In this document: piece after piece, positions 1 through 8,517 of the stretch
Numbering within the stretch: the stretch's first letter is position 1
How the letters are laid out: every line of letters begins with the position of its first letter
Assembly (NCBI RefSeq): GCF_030812785.1
Contig: NZ_JAUSTJ010000001.1
Span: 1,240,001-1,304,000, forward strand
Direction: 5' to 3'
Source: Sphingomonas kyeonggiensis
Lineage (GTDB): Bacteria > Pseudomonadota > Alphaproteobacteria > Sphingomonadales > Sphingomonadaceae
Length of the DNA stretch: 64,000 nt
Position numbers and translations under genes: made by a program
The notes under the pieces: model-generated
Told to the model about the DNA's origin: nothing
The model's input: the letters and a program-made list of their open reading frames with translations, nothing else
Database searches by the model: none

Positions 1-531
1 GGTCCAGATCCCGGGCAGGCCGAGCAGGAGCAGCCAGAAGAGCGGCGCGACCACGCCGTCGCAGAAGCTCTCGGCCAGGCTCTCGATGGCGGCGCGGGCG
101 ATGCCGGGTTCGTCGAGCGACGCGGTGTCGCGGCCGACGATCCTGCCGACGGCGTCGCGGGCGGCGGGAAGGTCGTCCGTCTGCAGGGCCTTGGCGATCG
201 GCCGGACATGGTCGAACAGGCTGCGCTGGGCGAGCGCGGGCCAGGCGAGCAGCGCCACTGCCAGCCAGCCCCAGGCGCCGAGATGGGCGAGCAACATGGA
301 CTGGACGATCCAGCCGGTGCCGGCGGTGAGGATGACTAGCAGGAGGATGGTGAGGATGCCGAGCGCGCGCCGGGCGGTGGTTCCGCGCTCGGGCCGGTTC
401 CACAGCGCCTCGCACGCCCCGATGATCCGGGCGAACAGGCCGACCGGATGGCCGATCCGGCGATAGAGCGCGCCCGGCCAGCCGATCGCCGCATCGAGCG
501 CCAGCGCGGCGAGCGCCACCGGCTCAGCCAT
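1..531 (-). CDS. cobD: CobD/CbiB adenosylcobinamide-phosphate synthase, C-terminus cut by window edge
   Basis: Integral membrane enzyme that attaches the aminopropanol (phosphate) arm to adenosylcobyric acid in late cobalamin synthesis. The visible 177 residues start MAEPVALAALALDAAIGWP and carry the family signature ESLAESFCDGVVAPLFW followed by a GLPG turn, with hydrophobic segments around residues 45-95. The protein normally has about 300-320 residues, so the rest lies beyond position 1. The ATG overlaps the end of the upstream decarboxylase gene by 8 bp, indicating translational coupling in the same operon. Named by the Pseudomonas denitrificans convention (cbiB in Salmonella). Confidence 0.9.
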   Translation of the reverse strand, partial: MAEPVALAALALDAAIGWPGALYRRIGHPVGLFARIIGACEALWNRPERGTTARRALGILTILLLVILTAGTGWIVQSMLLAHLGAWGWLAVALLAWPALAQRSLFDHVRPIAKALQTDDLPAARDAVGRIVGRDTASLDEPGIARAAIESLAESFCDGVVAPLFWLLLLGLPGIWT

Positions 532-1486
532 GCGCAAGCGCCGCCTCTAACCGGTCGAGGCCTTCGCCGCCGGGCAGGCCGATGCGGAGCCAGCGCGGCT
601 GCTCGGCAAAGGGGCGGGTGAGGATGGCGTGCCGGGCCAGTCGCTCGAACAGCGCCATGCCGTCCGGCACCTCGATCAGGCGGAACAGCGGGCAGGCGCC
701 GGCCGGGCGATGGCCGGCGCCGACGAGGGTTGCGTCGAGCGCTTCCGCTTCTGCCTGAAGCTGGCTACGCATCGCTTCGATCCATGCGCGGTCGCGATAG
801 GCGGCGGTGCCGATCGTGATCGCGGCGGCGGAAACCGGCCAGGCGCCGAGCGCGGCGCGGACCGCATCGAGGACCAGTGCGGGTCCGAGCACGAAGCCCA
901 GCCGCACGCCGGCCAGCCCGAAGAACTTGCCGAAGGAACGGAAGATCACCAGCCGCCGCGTATCGTCGATCGCTGGGGCGAGGCTCAGCGCGGGATCGAC
1001 ATCGGCGAATGCCTCGTCGAGCAGCAGCCAGCCATCGCCCCCGCGGGCGTCGAGCAGTTCGAGCAGCCGGACGGGGGGCAGGGTGCGGCCGTCCGGGTTG
1101 TTGGGATTGGCGAGGATCAGCGTGCCGCCTCCCGCTTCGTCCAGCGCGACCGGCGTGGCGCCCGCGATCATCTCGCCATGGGTGCGATAGGTCGGGGCGA
1201 CATAGCGGGCGGTGCCGCCGATCAGCCCGCCGAGCAGCCGCAGCCCGATCTCGGTGCCGGGCACCGCGCAGACATGGCGCGGGTCGAGCCCGAAATGGCC
1301 GGCCGCGGCGGCTTCGAGTTCCGCCAGCGCGTGCGGCTCGGGCAGGCGCTGCCAGTCGATCGCGAGGGCATGGGTGCCGGGCCAGGGATGCGGGTTGATG
1401 CCCGTCGAAAGGTCGATCCAGTCGTCCCCGCCAAATTGGCGTCGCGCCGCCTCCAGGCCGCCGCCATGCCAGGTCCAGCTGGTCAT
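524..1486 (-). CDS. cobC: Threonine-phosphate decarboxylase-like aminotransferase (CobC)
   Basis: PLP-dependent fold-type I enzyme of 320 residues that makes the (R)-1-amino-2-propanol phosphate arm of cobalamin. It shows the class I/II aminotransferase landmarks: an early WIDLSTGINP substrate motif, ANPNNPDG for cofactor-ring and phosphate contacts, LLDEAFAD as the PLP-binding Asp strand, and FRSFGKFFGLAGVRLG with the Schiff-base Lys. The start ATG overlaps the cobS stop (ATGA), which fixes the start. It feeds directly into the following CobD step. The product is called CobD in Salmonella nomenclature. Confidence 0.92.
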   Translation of the reverse strand: MTSWTWHGGGLEAARRQFGGDDWIDLSTGINPHPWPGTHALAIDWQRLPEPHALAELEAAAAGHFGLDPRHVCAVPGTEIGLRLLGGLIGGTARYVAPTYRTHGEMIAGATPVALDEAGGGTLILANPNNPDGRTLPPVRLLELLDARGGDGWLLLDEAFADVDPALSLAPAIDDTRRLVIFRSFGKFFGLAGVRLGFVLGPALVLDAVRAALGAWPVSAAAITIGTAAYRDRAWIEAMRSQLQAEAEALDATLVGAGHRPAGACPLFRLIEVPDGMALFERLARHAILTRPFAEQPRWLRIGLPGGEGLDRLEAALAHG

Positions 1487-2202
1487 GCGATCCTCGTCAG
1501 GATCAGCGCGGCGAGCAGCAGGCCGGTCTCCGTGACCTCGATCCCGCCGCCATGGCCGTCGCCGGAGATGCCGCCGAACCTGCGCCACAGCCATGCGGCC
1601 CAGCCGAACAGCAGTAGCGGCGCGACGAGCAGGCTCGGCGAGAACCAGGCGGCACCGAGCCCCGCGAGCGTCCACAGGGCAAGGTCGATCGGGCGCACCG
1701 CATCGCGGAAGCGCGCGGCGAGGCCAGGATGGAGATCGGGCAACCAACGCGTCCAGAGCAAGGGCCCTATACGCGCGGCAAACGGGATCAGTGCGATGGC
1801 GACGAAGCCGTTGATCGAGACCAGCCCGTGGAGCAGCACCAGCTTGGCGATCAGCTGCACGCCGATCGTGACTGCGCCGAAGCTGCCGATATGCGGATCG
1901 GCGAGCACTTCGAGCACGCGCTCGCGGCTCTTGTGCGCGGCCCCGGCGGCATCGGCGATGTCGCCCAGCCCGTCGAGATGCAGCGCGCCGGTCACTGCGA
2001 CCCACAGCACCAGCCCGGCCAGCGCGCCGGTCCAGGGATCGATCCGCGTGCCCGCCCAGCAGGCGCCGGCGACGAGCGCACCGAGAATCAGCCCGACTGC
2101 GGGAAACCAGCGCATCGAGGCGGCGAACTCGGCATTGCTCACCGCGATGCGCGGCGTCGGCAGGCGCGTGAGGAACTGGATGGCGATAATCAGGCCCTTC
2201 AC
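1483..2202 (-). CDS. cobS: Adenosylcobinamide-GDP ribazoletransferase (cobalamin-5'-phosphate synthase)
   Basis: Membrane enzyme joining adenosylcobinamide-GDP to alpha-ribazole(-5'-phosphate), the last condensation step in cobalamin assembly. The 239-residue protein begins at GTG (VKGLIIAIQFLTRLP), has the conserved ALHLDGLGDIADA and GSFGAVTIGVQL segments and about six hydrophobic helices. The start is supported by a GTGA overlap with the stop of the preceding phosphatase, and its own stop overlaps the next ATG. It acts with CobT and the phosphatase encoded just upstream. Confidence 0.92.
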   Translation of the reverse strand: MKGLIIAIQFLTRLPTPRIAVSNAEFAASMRWFPAVGLILGALVAGACWAGTRIDPWTGALAGLVLWVAVTGALHLDGLGDIADAAGAAHKSRERVLEVLADPHIGSFGAVTIGVQLIAKLVLLHGLVSINGFVAIALIPFAARIGPLLWTRWLPDLHPGLAARFRDAVRPIDLALWTLAGLGAAWFSPSLLVAPLLLFGWAAWLWRRFGGISGDGHGGGIEVTETGLLLAALILTRIA

Positions 2203-2753
2203 GGGTAGATCCCAACAATCTGCGCGCTCGGCTTGTCGCCGGGCCAGACGCGCAGCGAGACCAGCACGCCGTACGGCAGGTCGAACGCCCAGAGCCGGGG
2301 CTGGTCGAAGCCGCAGAGCAAATGGAGTGCCGCCCGCATCGCGCCGCCATGGCTGACGACCAGCGTCGGCACCGGCGCCAGCGCGTCGAGCGCGTCCGAG
2401 ACGCGGGCGACCAAAGCCGACCAGCGCTCGCCACCTGGCGGCGGATTGGCGTCGGGGTCTTCCCAGAAGCGGACGAGCGCGGCGGAATCGACCTGGTCCG
2501 GGGCGAGCCCGTCCCAGTCCCCGAAATCGAGCTCGCGCCAGCGCGGGTCGATGGTCGCCGGGCCGACCGCCTCGGCGGCGGCGCGGGCGCGCAGCAGGTC
2601 CGAACTGACGATCCGCTCGACGCCAAGGTCTTCCGCCTGCGCGACACAGGCCGCGATCCCCTCGGGCGTCGGCGCGCAATCGGTGCGGCCCATCAGCCGG
2701 CCGGGCAGCATAGGGGCGCCGTGGCGCAGCAGGTGGAGCGCGAAGGGGGTCAC
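2199..2753 (-). CDS. Histidine phosphatase, probable alpha-ribazole phosphatase
   Basis: A 184-residue phosphoglycerate-mutase-like phosphatase. The catalytic histidine lies in LHLLRHGAPM near the N-terminus and the second conserved His in VVSHGGAMRA around residue 133. The family removes phosphate by a phospho-His intermediate. Position between cobT and cobS, with 4-bp overlaps on both sides, points to dephosphorylation of alpha-ribazole-5'-phosphate or adenosylcobalamin-5'-phosphate, the role named CobC in Salmonella. The exact substrate is inferred from context only. Confidence 0.85.
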   Translation of the reverse strand: MTPFALHLLRHGAPMLPGRLMGRTDCAPTPEGIAACVAQAEDLGVERIVSSDLLRARAAAEAVGPATIDPRWRELDFGDWDGLAPDQVDSAALVRFWEDPDANPPPGGERWSALVARVSDALDALAPVPTLVVSHGGAMRAALHLLCGFDQPRLWAFDLPYGVLVSLRVWPGDKPSAQIVGIYP

Positions 2754-3763
2754 AATTGCCCGGAAACCTGCGCCTCGGCAAAGGTCGCCATCTGGTCATG
2801 CGCGGCGAGCGCCGAGCGGATCACATTGACCGCCACGGCGGCGCCGCTGCCTTCGCCCAGCCGCATGCCGAGCGCCAGCAGCGGCTCCAGCCCCAGCCTG
2901 GCGAGAAGGCGGGCATGGCCCGGCTCGGCCGAGACATGGCCGGCGATGCAGTGCGCGGTGATGTCGATATTGTCGACCGCGAGCGGCGCGATTGCCGAGC
3001 TGCTGATGAAGCCGTCGAGCACGACAGGAATGCCAAGCTGCCGGGCGCGTAGCACGGCGCCGGCGATCGCGACGATCTCGCGGCCGCCGACGCGGCGCAA
3101 CGTTTCGAAGGCGTCGGCGGGCGCATCGGCGTGAAAGGCAAGCGCGCGCTCGACCACTGCGGTCTTGCGGGCGATCCCTTCGGCATCGACGCCGGTGCCC
3201 GGGCCGATCCAGTCGGCCGCCGCGCCGCCATAGCTGCGCAGGCAGAGCGCCGCTGCGGCGGTCGAGTTGCCGATGCCCATCTCGCCGACGGTGAGCAGGT
3301 CGAGGTCGTCGGTCACTGCCGCTGCGCCGGCGTTCAGCGCGGCGAGGCATTCGGCTTCGGTCAATGCCGGCGCCATGGTGAAGTCGGCGGTCGGCGTGTC
3401 GAGGTCGAGCGCGGTCACCTGCAGCTCGAGCCCGGCGGCGCCCGACAGCGCATTGATCGCGGCGCCGCCGGCCTGGAAATTGGCGACCATCTGCACGGTC
3501 ACGCTTGCCGGAAAGGCGCTGACGCCGTGTACGGTGAAACCGTGATTGCCGGCGAAGATCGCGGTGCGGGCATGTTCGATCCTCGGGCGCGGATTGCCCT
3601 GCCAGCCGGCGAGGAAGATCGCGATCTCCTCCAGCCGGCCGAGCGAGCCCGCGGGTTTGGTCAGCTCGGCCTGGCGCGCACGGGCGGCGGCGATGGCGTC
3701 CTGGTCAGGCGCGCGCAGATCGGCGAGCGCGGCGCGGAAATCGGCAATCGAGGCGAAGGTCAT
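2750..3763 (-). CDS. cobT: Nicotinate-nucleotide--dimethylbenzimidazole phosphoribosyltransferase
   Basis: Activates the lower ligand base: it transfers ribose-5-phosphate from nicotinate mononucleotide to dimethylbenzimidazole, giving alpha-ribazole phosphate. The 337-residue length is normal. Family motifs are visible: TKPAGSLGRLE near residue 35, FAGNHGFTVHGVSAFP around 70-85, VGEMGIGNSTAAAAL around 160 and the C-terminal GMRLGEGSGAAVA with the catalytic Glu. The stop overlaps the downstream phosphatase start by 4 bp, and the ATG overlaps the stop of the DUF1636 gene. Confidence 0.95.
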   Translation of the reverse strand: MTFASIADFRAALADLRAPDQDAIAAARARQAELTKPAGSLGRLEEIAIFLAGWQGNPRPRIEHARTAIFAGNHGFTVHGVSAFPASVTVQMVANFQAGGAAINALSGAAGLELQVTALDLDTPTADFTMAPALTEAECLAALNAGAAAVTDDLDLLTVGEMGIGNSTAAAALCLRSYGGAAADWIGPGTGVDAEGIARKTAVVERALAFHADAPADAFETLRRVGGREIVAIAGAVLRARQLGIPVVLDGFISSSAIAPLAVDNIDITAHCIAGHVSAEPGHARLLARLGLEPLLALGMRLGEGSGAAVAVNVIRSALAAHDQMATFAEAQVSGQL

Positions 3764-4167
3764 TCGGCGACAAATCCAGGAGGCGGGGTGCGGGTGATGA
3801 AATGGCCCTTAATCCCCTCGGGCCAGGCCGAATAGGGCACCCGGCCATGTTCGCTCGCCGCATAGTGCACGGCATAGTCGAGAATGGCGCGTGCGCTGTC
3901 CTCGTCCGGGGTGAACCGGCCAAGGACATAGCCGACCTTGTCGGGCGCGCGCAGGTGCAGGGTGCAGAAATCGGTGCAGGCGAACAGGCAGGGCATCTCC
4001 TGCACGGCGATCCCGGCATAAAGCGGATCGCTCGCCTGCACGGCGCGCAGGGCGGCGACCAGCCGGGCGCCGCCGCGCATGCCTTCGCCATCGTCGCGCG
4101 CGGCGAGCGAATGGCGACAGGTGTTGCAGGCGACGATCGCCGGGCCGTCCTCGACGCGGGTGAGCAT
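3760..4167 (-). CDS. DUF1636 protein, putative metal-binding protein in the cobalamin operon
   Basis: A 135-residue protein resembling DUF1636, thioredoxin-like-ferredoxin type proteins often found near cobalamin genes. Visible cysteines are CNTC near the N-terminus and CLFACTDFC in the middle, an arrangement suited to metal or cluster binding. It overlaps genes on both sides by a few bases, so it is translated as part of the riboswitch-controlled operon. A role in cobalt or corrinoid handling is an inference from this position; the biochemical activity is unknown. Confidence 0.75.
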   Translation of the reverse strand: MLTRVEDGPAIVACNTCRHSLAARDDGEGMRGGARLVAALRAVQASDPLYAGIAVQEMPCLFACTDFCTLHLRAPDKVGYVLGRFTPDEDSARAILDYAVHYAASEHGRVPYSAWPEGIKGHFITRTPPPGFVAE

Positions 4168-4703
4168 CAGGCGGCGGCCAGCCTTCCGCCGGGCGCCGGG
4201 ACGCCGAGCGCCACCAGCAGCCGGTAGAAGGCGTAGAGCCCGATCAGGATCGCGCCGTTGCGGACGAACTGGTCGAACGAATAGCCGGGATGCAGGGTGA
4301 TCGCCACGCCGCCCAGTACCGCCGCCCAGCAGAGCGTGACCAGCTTGCCCGCGACGAACGCTGCGACATAGGCGATGGCCAGCTTCGCGATGGTCGAGCG
4401 GAGCTTGAGGCGGTCGAGCGCCGCATAGGCGCCGATCGCCGATCCTGCCGCGGCGGTGCCGAGCCCGACGCCCCAGAGGAGCGTCTTCGGGTCATGCGGA
4501 TAATGGAGGACGAGGAAGCCCACCGCCTGGTTGGCACCCCAGGCGGCGAGGGCCAGCGCGACCCCGTCGCGCCGGCGCATGTGCACCGCCGCCAGCGCGG
4601 CGAGCGCCGCGACCGGGGCCGTGCAGGCAAGGGCGAAGCTGGTCGCCATGCTCGCCAGGGTGAGCAGCATGATCCACAGCGTGGAGGCACGTGCCTGCGT
4701 CAT
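4167..4703 (-). CDS. Integral membrane protein of the cobalamin operon, unknown function
   Basis: A 178-residue protein with about five hydrophobic segments and no soluble domain. I do not recognise its family. It sits between the TonB receptor and DUF1636 and its stop overlaps the next start. ATG at 4703 is chosen because GGAGAAG lies at good spacing upstream; an alternative ATG at 4718 would overlap the receptor stop. B12-dependent regulation from the riboswitch at 6.8-7.0 kb is expected. Inner-membrane corrinoid or cobalt movement is possible but not shown by any residue. Confidence 0.7.
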   Translation of the reverse strand: MTQARASTLWIMLLTLASMATSFALACTAPVAALAALAAVHMRRRDGVALALAAWGANQAVGFLVLHYPHDPKTLLWGVGLGTAAAGSAIGAYAALDRLKLRSTIAKLAIAYVAAFVAGKLVTLCWAAVLGGVAITLHPGYSFDQFVRNGAILIGLYAFYRLLVALGVPAPGGRLAAA

Positions 4704-4717
4704 CTTGTCTTCTCCCA

Positions 4718-6685
4718 TCAGAAGCGCCCGCGGATGCCGGCATAGATGCTGCGGCCCAAAGTGCCGTAGCGATAGGCGGTCATGTACTTCTCGTCGAACA
4801 GGTTCTCGGCGCGCGCGAACACGCTGAGATTGTCGCCTGCCTTCAGCTCGGCGCGCAGGTCGACCAGCGTATAGTCGTCGAGCTTCGTGGTGTTCGCCGC
4901 ATTGTCGAAGCTGTGCCCGGCCCAGCGCACGGCGGCGCCGGTGGTCAGGCCGAACGGGAAGGCATAGCTGATCGAGCCGTTGGCGGTGTTCTGCGGGCGG
5001 CGCGGCAGCCACTTGCCGAAGGTCACGGTGCCGGCCGAGCGATCCTCGGCGACGGTCCAGCTGTAGTTGCCGTCCAGGGTGAAGCCGCCCAGGTTGAGCG
5101 CGCCGGCCGCCTCGATGCCGTGCGCCTCGGCGCGCGAGACGTTCGAATAATAGCCGAAGCGGTGGACGGTGGGGCTGCCGGGGACGAAGCAGAGCGGCAC
5201 GGTCGAGGTCGCGGTGCAGCTGTTGAAGATGATCTGGCCGGTGGTCCTGCGCTCGAAATAGGTCGCGCCGAAGGTCAGCTTGCGGCCGAACAGCTGCTGC
5301 TCGACGCCGGCTTCCCAGCCCTTGGCCTGCTCGGGATCGAGCGCGGTGTTCCCATACTCGCTGAACTGCTGGTAGAGCGACGGCGCCTTGAAGCCTTCGC
5401 CGTAATTGGCGCGGACGATCGTGCCCCAGGAGGAGCGCCACACGCCGCCGGCCTGGAACAGCGTCTGCCCGCCGAAGCGGCTGTGATCGTCATAGCGGAT
5501 GCCGCCATTGAGGGTCAGGCCGGTGATCGGCTCGACGCTGAGCTGGGCATAGGCGCTGGTCAGCTCGGCGCTGCCGCGCGCGAAGGCCGGCAGCGGCGTC
5601 ACCAGCGACGCGGCGGGCGAGCGGCTGCGGAAGTCCGAATTCTCGTTCTCGACGCCGAACACTGCAGAGATCTGCTTGGTGAAGGCGAAGCTGCCCTGGT
5701 ACTCGAAGCGCTTGTTCCCGCCGTCGGATTCGAAGCTCAGCGGGCGGGCGCGGGTCGGGCCGTAGCTGTCGCGATCGGTGTCGGTATAGGCATAGGCGAC
5801 GCGGTTGCGGAACCGGCCGTCGAGCAGCGACAGGTTGATCCCCGCATAGCCGACGAACTCCTCGCTGGTCGAATAGTCGCTGTTGTCGCCGCTGGTCGCA
5901 TCGATCTCGGTGCGGCCGTTCGAATAATAGCCGCGCACCTCGACGCTGAGGTTGCTGGTCAGCGTCAGCTCGGCGCGACCGCTGGCGCTGCTGTTGTTGT
6001 AGCCGTCCGCTTCCTTGCCGCCGAACTCGGGCGCGATCGCCGAGATGCCGGCGGTGGTGAAGCGCTGGCCGCCGATGCGCCAGGCGAGCGGGCCGGTCTT
6101 GCCGCCGATCGCGGCACGGGCGCTGACCGTCTCGCGCGAGCCGGCCTCGATGTCGAAGCTGCCTTCGAGCGGCTTCTCGGGCGCGGCGGTGACGATGTTG
6201 ACCACGCCGCCGATCGCCTGGCTGCCCCACAGGATCGACTGCGGGCCGCGCAGCACTTCGATGCGCGCGGTGTCGCCGATCAGCAGGTTGGCGAAATTGT
6301 AGCCGCCGCCGGTGGCCGCGGGATCGTTGAGCTTGACGCCATCGATCACCACCACGGTCTGGTCGGACTCGGCGCCGCGGATGCGCAGCGAGGTGGAGGT
6401 GCCATAGCCGCCATTGCGCGCGATGCTGATGCCGGGCGTGCGGAGCAGGATCTCGGTCGCGCCGATATCCTGGCTGCGGTCGATCGCGGCCTTGTCGAGC
6501 ACGGTGATCGAGGCGGGGACCTGATCGATGTTCACCGGCGAACGGGTGGCGGTGACGACGATCTGGTCGCTGTCCTCGGTCGCGGCGGCATCGGGCGCGG
6601 GCGCCTGCTGGGCGAAGGCCGCCGGCGCGGCGGCCAGGGCGGCGAGGGAAACGGAGAGACGGAAAACGGACTTCAGCATTGTCAT
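4718..6685 (-). CDS. btuB: TonB-dependent vitamin B12 outer-membrane receptor (BtuB-like), copy 1
   Basis: Outer-membrane beta-barrel importing cobalamin using TonB energy. The roughly 655-residue protein has a signal peptide ending near AAPAAFAQQ, a TonB-box-like EDSDQIVVTATR, a plug domain (TSLRIRGAESDQTVVVIDG; GPQSILWGSQAIGGVVNIV) and a C-terminal barrel ending in Phe (GIRGRF). A B12 riboswitch lies directly upstream, which supports cobalamin rather than siderophore transport. Start MTMLKSVF at 6685 is preferred, with an alternative Met two codons later. A second, diverged copy lies at 10989-12929. Confidence 0.9.
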   Translation of the reverse strand: MTMLKSVFRLSVSLAALAAAPAAFAQQAPAPDAAATEDSDQIVVTATRSPVNIDQVPASITVLDKAAIDRSQDIGATEILLRTPGISIARNGGYGTSTSLRIRGAESDQTVVVIDGVKLNDPAATGGGYNFANLLIGDTARIEVLRGPQSILWGSQAIGGVVNIVTAAPEKPLEGSFDIEAGSRETVSARAAIGGKTGPLAWRIGGQRFTTAGISAIAPEFGGKEADGYNNSSASGRAELTLTSNLSVEVRGYYSNGRTEIDATSGDNSDYSTSEEFVGYAGINLSLLDGRFRNRVAYAYTDTDRDSYGPTRARPLSFESDGGNKRFEYQGSFAFTKQISAVFGVENENSDFRSRSPAASLVTPLPAFARGSAELTSAYAQLSVEPITGLTLNGGIRYDDHSRFGGQTLFQAGGVWRSSWGTIVRANYGEGFKAPSLYQQFSEYGNTALDPEQAKGWEAGVEQQLFGRKLTFGATYFERRTTGQIIFNSCTATSTVPLCFVPGSPTVHRFGYYSNVSRAEAHGIEAAGALNLGGFTLDGNYSWTVAEDRSAGTVTFGKWLPRRPQNTANGSISYAFPFGLTTGAAVRWAGHSFDNAANTTKLDDYTLVDLRAELKAGDNLSVFARAENLFDEKYMTAYRYGTLGRSIYAGIRGRF

Positions 6686-6837
6686 TCGACCCAATCGACA
6701 TGCCGCGTCCGCGCGCGGACGGTGCCGGGGCCGGAGAGGGCGCGCACGACAGCGTCCGCGTGCACACGCGGCCAACTTCGTCGTCGCTCGGGTTCACCCC
6801 CGTCCGCCCGGCACACCCTGTCCGCGCGAAAGACGAC

Positions 6838-7010
6838 CGCGACGGGCAGGTCTCCTGGCTCGCGGGTCAATGCCGGTCCGGCCGCCTTCTCGGGATCGCT
6901 CCCAATGGCATCTGGCCGATGGCTCACCGCTTACAGTTGCAGGGGCAGCCGGAGTGCATCCGTTCCCTTTTCATCCCCGTCCCCGGGGAACCTGTCGCGC
7001 CGCCTCCCTA
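6838..7010 (-). promoter_or_regulatory. Cobalamin (AdoCbl) riboswitch 1
   Basis: Read on the minus strand, the region carries the B12-riboswitch landmarks in order: an AAAAGGGAA block, the B12-box core GCAACTGTAAGCGG, and the 3' segment GCGAGCCAGGAGACCTGCC. It ends about 150 bp before the receptor gene. In this class, adenosylcobalamin binding represses expression of the downstream import and assembly operon. Boundaries are approximate. Confidence 0.93.
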
Positions 7011-7054
7011 ATCGTTACGCGCGCGGCTGGCAATCGCCGCAGTGCAGCGAAAGC

Positions 7055-7747
7055 TCAGGCGGCCTTGAACCAGATGACCAGCGCGAAGCGTGCCCTGTTC
7101 GCGGGCAGCGTGCGGTGGGGCGTGAAGCGATCGAGCAGCAGCACGGTGCCCGCCGGGCATTCGGGCTCGAGGCGCGGCATGCCGGCGATCGCGTCCTCGG
7201 TGATGCGCAGGCCATTGTCGGTCACGCTGGCGAGCGGGGCGGGCTGGCGGCCGGGGATGATCTCCAGCCCGCCATTGCCGGGGCCGGCGTCGCAGAGCGG
7301 GATCCAGGCGGTGGTCCAGACCTGGCCGCAGGCGACGCCATCGTCGCGCGCGACATCCGAATGCCAGGCGTGGCGATGCTCGGGGAAGCTGGCGATGCTG
7401 GCGCGGATGCGGACGACCTTGCCCGCTAGTTCGCGTTCGCTGACCCGCTCCGCTTCGGCGCGCAGGCGCGGGTCGTTGGCGATCTCCTGGAGGCGCGGGC
7501 CGCGATGCGCATCGGTACAGATCGCGACGCGGAGCAGGTTGGCCTGGCTGCGGTCGCTCTCGTAAATCCGGTCGAGCCGGTCGGCGAGCGGCGCGTCGGG
7601 GCAGCTCTGCTCGTAGGGGAGGTAGAGCGCGTGCGACAGCCGGTCGATATGCTCGGCGATGTCGGCCTGGGCGGCCTCGACCAGCGCGCGATCGAACAGT
7701 GGCAGGGCGGCGTAGCCCTGCGCGTGGTAGAAGGCGGGATCGCTCAT
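7055..7747 (-). CDS. Phytanoyl-CoA dioxygenase (PhyH)-like Fe(II)/2-oxoglutarate oxygenase
   Basis: A 230-residue double-stranded beta-helix oxygenase candidate. The metal triad is visible as HSD in HAWHSDVARDD (about residue 125-130) and a distal His in TPHRTLPANR near the C-terminus, where the Arg would bind 2-oxoglutarate. The ATG overlaps the stop of the upstream ABC ATPase gene by 4 bp, making it the last gene of the B12 import operon. The substrate is unknown. Its location suggests action on an imported corrinoid or a related small molecule, which is inference only. Confidence 0.8.
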   Translation of the reverse strand: MSDPAFYHAQGYAALPLFDRALVEAAQADIAEHIDRLSHALYLPYEQSCPDAPLADRLDRIYESDRSQANLLRVAICTDAHRGPRLQEIANDPRLRAEAERVSERELAGKVVRIRASIASFPEHRHAWHSDVARDDGVACGQVWTTAWIPLCDAGPGNGGLEIIPGRQPAPLASVTDNGLRITEDAIAGMPRLEPECPAGTVLLLDRFTPHRTLPANRARFALVIWFKAA

Positions 7748-8517
7748 CGGCTGCGGCCCAGGGTGGTGATCGTCGGCCAGTCGCCGGTGAGCTCGACCCG
7801 GGCGTCGATGCCATAGACCGACTTGAGGTTGGCGGGGGTGAGCACCTCGGCGGGTGTGCCCTCCGCGACGACGGTGCCGCCATCGATCAGCACCAGCCGG
7901 TCGCAATAGCGCGCGGCCATGGTGAGGTCGTGGAGCACGGCGATCACCAGCCCGCCGGCGCGAGCCTCGGACTGGAGCAGCTCCATCACGTCGATCTGGT
8001 GGCCGGGGTCGAGGCTGGCGAGCGGCTCGTCGGCGATCAGCGCGGGAGCCTCCACCGCCAGCGCGCGGGCGAGCAGGACGCGGGCGCGTTCGCCGCCCGA
8101 AAGCTCGGTGGCGATGCGGTCGCGCAGGGACACGACATCGGCGCGTTCCATCGCCCGCTCGATCGCGGTGGTGTCGCCCTCGCCGATGCGGGACATCGGG
8201 GCGAGATGGGGCAGGCGGCCGAGCTCGACCAGCCGCTCCACGGTGAGCGGCCAGTGCAGCGTCTGGCCCTGGGGGAGATAGGCGACGCGCTTCGCCAGCT
8301 CGGCGCGGGGCAGGGTCGCGACATCGGAATCGTCGACCAGGATCGAGCCCTTGTGCGGCACCAGCGCCAGCATCGCGCGGGCGAGAGTCGACTTGCCGGC
8401 GCCGTTCGGGCCGACGATGCCGGTCAGGGTTCCGGGGGCGAATGCGGTGCTGGCGTTTTGCACCACGATACGGTTTCCGAGCGTGACCGCGACGTTTTCG
8501 AGGCGAATGTTCACCAC
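7744..8517 (-). CDS. btuD: Cobalamin ABC transporter ATP-binding protein (BtuD)
   Basis: ATPase of a type II vitamin B12/iron-siderophore importer, 257 residues. Walker A is GPNGAGKST, the Q-loop lies in YLPQGQTLHW, the signature is LSGGERARVLLARAL, Walker B is ALIADEPLASLDP and the switch His is in VLHDLTMAARYCD. It follows the permease gene with a 7-bp overlap and precedes the PhyH gene with a 4-bp overlap. Substrate assignment rests on the flanking B12 riboswitches and cobalamin genes. Confidence 0.92.
   Translation of the reverse strand: MVNIRLENVAVTLGNRIVVQNASTAFAPGTLTGIVGPNGAGKSTLARAMLALVPHKGSILVDDSDVATLPRAELAKRVAYLPQGQTLHWPLTVERLVELGRLPHLAPMSRIGEGDTTAIERAMERADVVSLRDRIATELSGGERARVLLARALAVEAPALIADEPLASLDPGHQIDVMELLQSEARAGGLVIAVLHDLTMAARYCDRLVLIDGGTVVAEGTPAEVLTPANLKSVYGIDARVELTGDWPTITTLGRSR

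Noticed and set aside
524..2647. A 707-codon minus frame joining an unrelated N-terminus to the CobC aminotransferase
   Set aside because: Only the part from 1486 down has family motifs; the N-terminal part is out-of-frame sequence of the cobS and phosphatase genes.
4691..7429. Plus-strand 912-codon open frame opposite the receptor and riboswitch
   Set aside because: Ala/Arg/Gly/Asp-biased shadow of the receptor coding strand with no domain; riboswitch 1 also runs through it.
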